NCBI GenBank assembly: GCA_038501195.1 | Contig: JBBPUQ010000003.1 | Span: forward strand, 3,564,501-3,628,500 | Length of the DNA stretch: 64,000 nucleotides | Source: Nemania diffusa | Lineage: Eukaryota > Ascomycota > Sordariomycetes > Xylariales > Xylariaceae | Direction of reading: 5' to 3' | Shown: positions 63,701 to 64,000 of the stretch, piece after piece | How the letters are laid out: each line of letters begins with the position of its first letter | Position numbering within the stretch: the first letter of the stretch is position 1 | Position numbers and translations under genes: made by a program | The notes under the pieces: generated by a model | What the model saw: the letters and a program-made list of their open reading frames with translations, nothing else | Told to the model about the DNA's origin: nothing | Database searches by the model: none

Positions 63701-64000
63701 TTTTAATATTGATATATTGTTAATAAATTTAGCTTTTATGCTTTTACTATAAAAAATACCTTTTTGCAGTATTAAATCTTTACTTTGTTCTGTACTTTTT
63801 TAGAAATTTAGTAATGTTAGCACTATTTGAAACATTAAATAAAACACAAATATTTAAATCATTAGAAAAAGTGTTCTAAAATAAGCTTTAGCGCTATTTA
63901 CAACTTGTTGTAGCTTTATAAATTTAAATATAAGCTTTTATTTTCTAAGAAAAAAAGCCATATTTACTATTATAAACAATGCTTGCGCAGAAATAACGAA

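Larger units (their letters stand above)
32522..64000. other. AT-rich, RIP-like mutated block (gene-free)
   Basis: 31.5 kb of extremely AT-rich sequence that continues past the window end. CpG and CpC are rare, and TAA/TAG stops fill every frame. Outside the tandem repeat at 33.4 kb no frame exceeds about 70 codons, and the few that reach it (42633-42824, 51916-52107, 55775-55975, 58043-58255) are AT-biased chance frames with no domain. Structure consistent with decayed transposons is described in separate entries. Stretches between them (34.6-39.4, 40.4-48.4, 48.6-59.3 and 60.8-64.0 kb) show no repeats or genes that I could identify by eye. It could be a heterochromatic transposon graveyard, a centromere or a subtelomere; no telomere repeat is seen. 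Confidence 0.85.

Noticed and set aside
32522..64000. AT-rich block as mitochondrial DNA or a large NUMT
   Set aside because: No mitochondrial gene, rRNA or tRNA is recognisable, AT content is higher than usual for fungal mtDNA genes, and nuclear-type LTR-like repeats with transition-only divergence are present.

Overview
This looks like nuclear DNA of a filamentous ascomycete. The genes carry short GT-AG introns (about 43-150 nt), are compact and GC-balanced, and encode typical fungal families: a PKA catalytic subunit, the TORC2 subunit Sin1/Avo1, an LMBR1 protein, an ER-Golgi L-type lectin and a hybrid PKS-NRPS. Intergenic TAGGTA/TACCTA microsatellites and a heavily C-to-T mutated AT-rich block point to a genome with a RIP-like process, probably a Sordariomycete. 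I cannot name the species.

Layout. Positions 1-32,521 are ordinary gene-bearing DNA. In order: the 3' end of a GST-kappa/DsbA-like gene (+), a CorA-like membrane protein (-), PKA catalytic subunit (-), an L-type lectin cargo receptor (-), an LMBR1-domain membrane protein (+), a doubtful small ORF (-), a Ser/Thr-rich GPI-anchored surface protein (-), Sin1/Avo1 (-), a metallo-beta-lactamase-fold hydrolase (-), a pyroglutamyl-peptidase-I-like gene (+), and a PKS-NRPS (-). The PKS-NRPS lacks its N-terminal KS, AT, DH and most of its methyltransferase.

At about 32,522 the PKS-NRPS frame stops and the base composition changes abruptly. The remaining 31.5 kb, to the end of the window, is extremely AT-rich and has no credible gene. 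It does hold structure: a 135-bp higher-order tandem repeat (33.45-34.1 kb) that keeps a 249-codon frame open; a pair of 308-bp direct repeats at 34,243-34,550 and 39,845-40,152 that look like the LTRs of a decayed 5.9-kb retrotransposon; a dispersed repeat family near 40.3, 48.5 and 60.7 kb; and a strand-biased microsatellite block near 59.3-59.6 kb. The LTR pair differs almost only by transitions. The converted cytosines lie before A, C, G and T alike, which is broader than classical CpA-directed RIP.

How the genes may work together. The PKS-NRPS carries, in order, end of MT, ER-like region, KR, ACP, C, A, T and R domains, the layout of fungal enzymes that release tetramic acids, pyrrolidones or aldehydes. 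Its nearest neighbours are two hydrolases, one lactonase-like and one pyroglutamyl-peptidase-like, which could act on lactone or pyrrolidone rings. That link is inference only. The rest (PKA, Sin1, lectin, LMBR1) are core cell-biology genes with no evident tie to the cluster.
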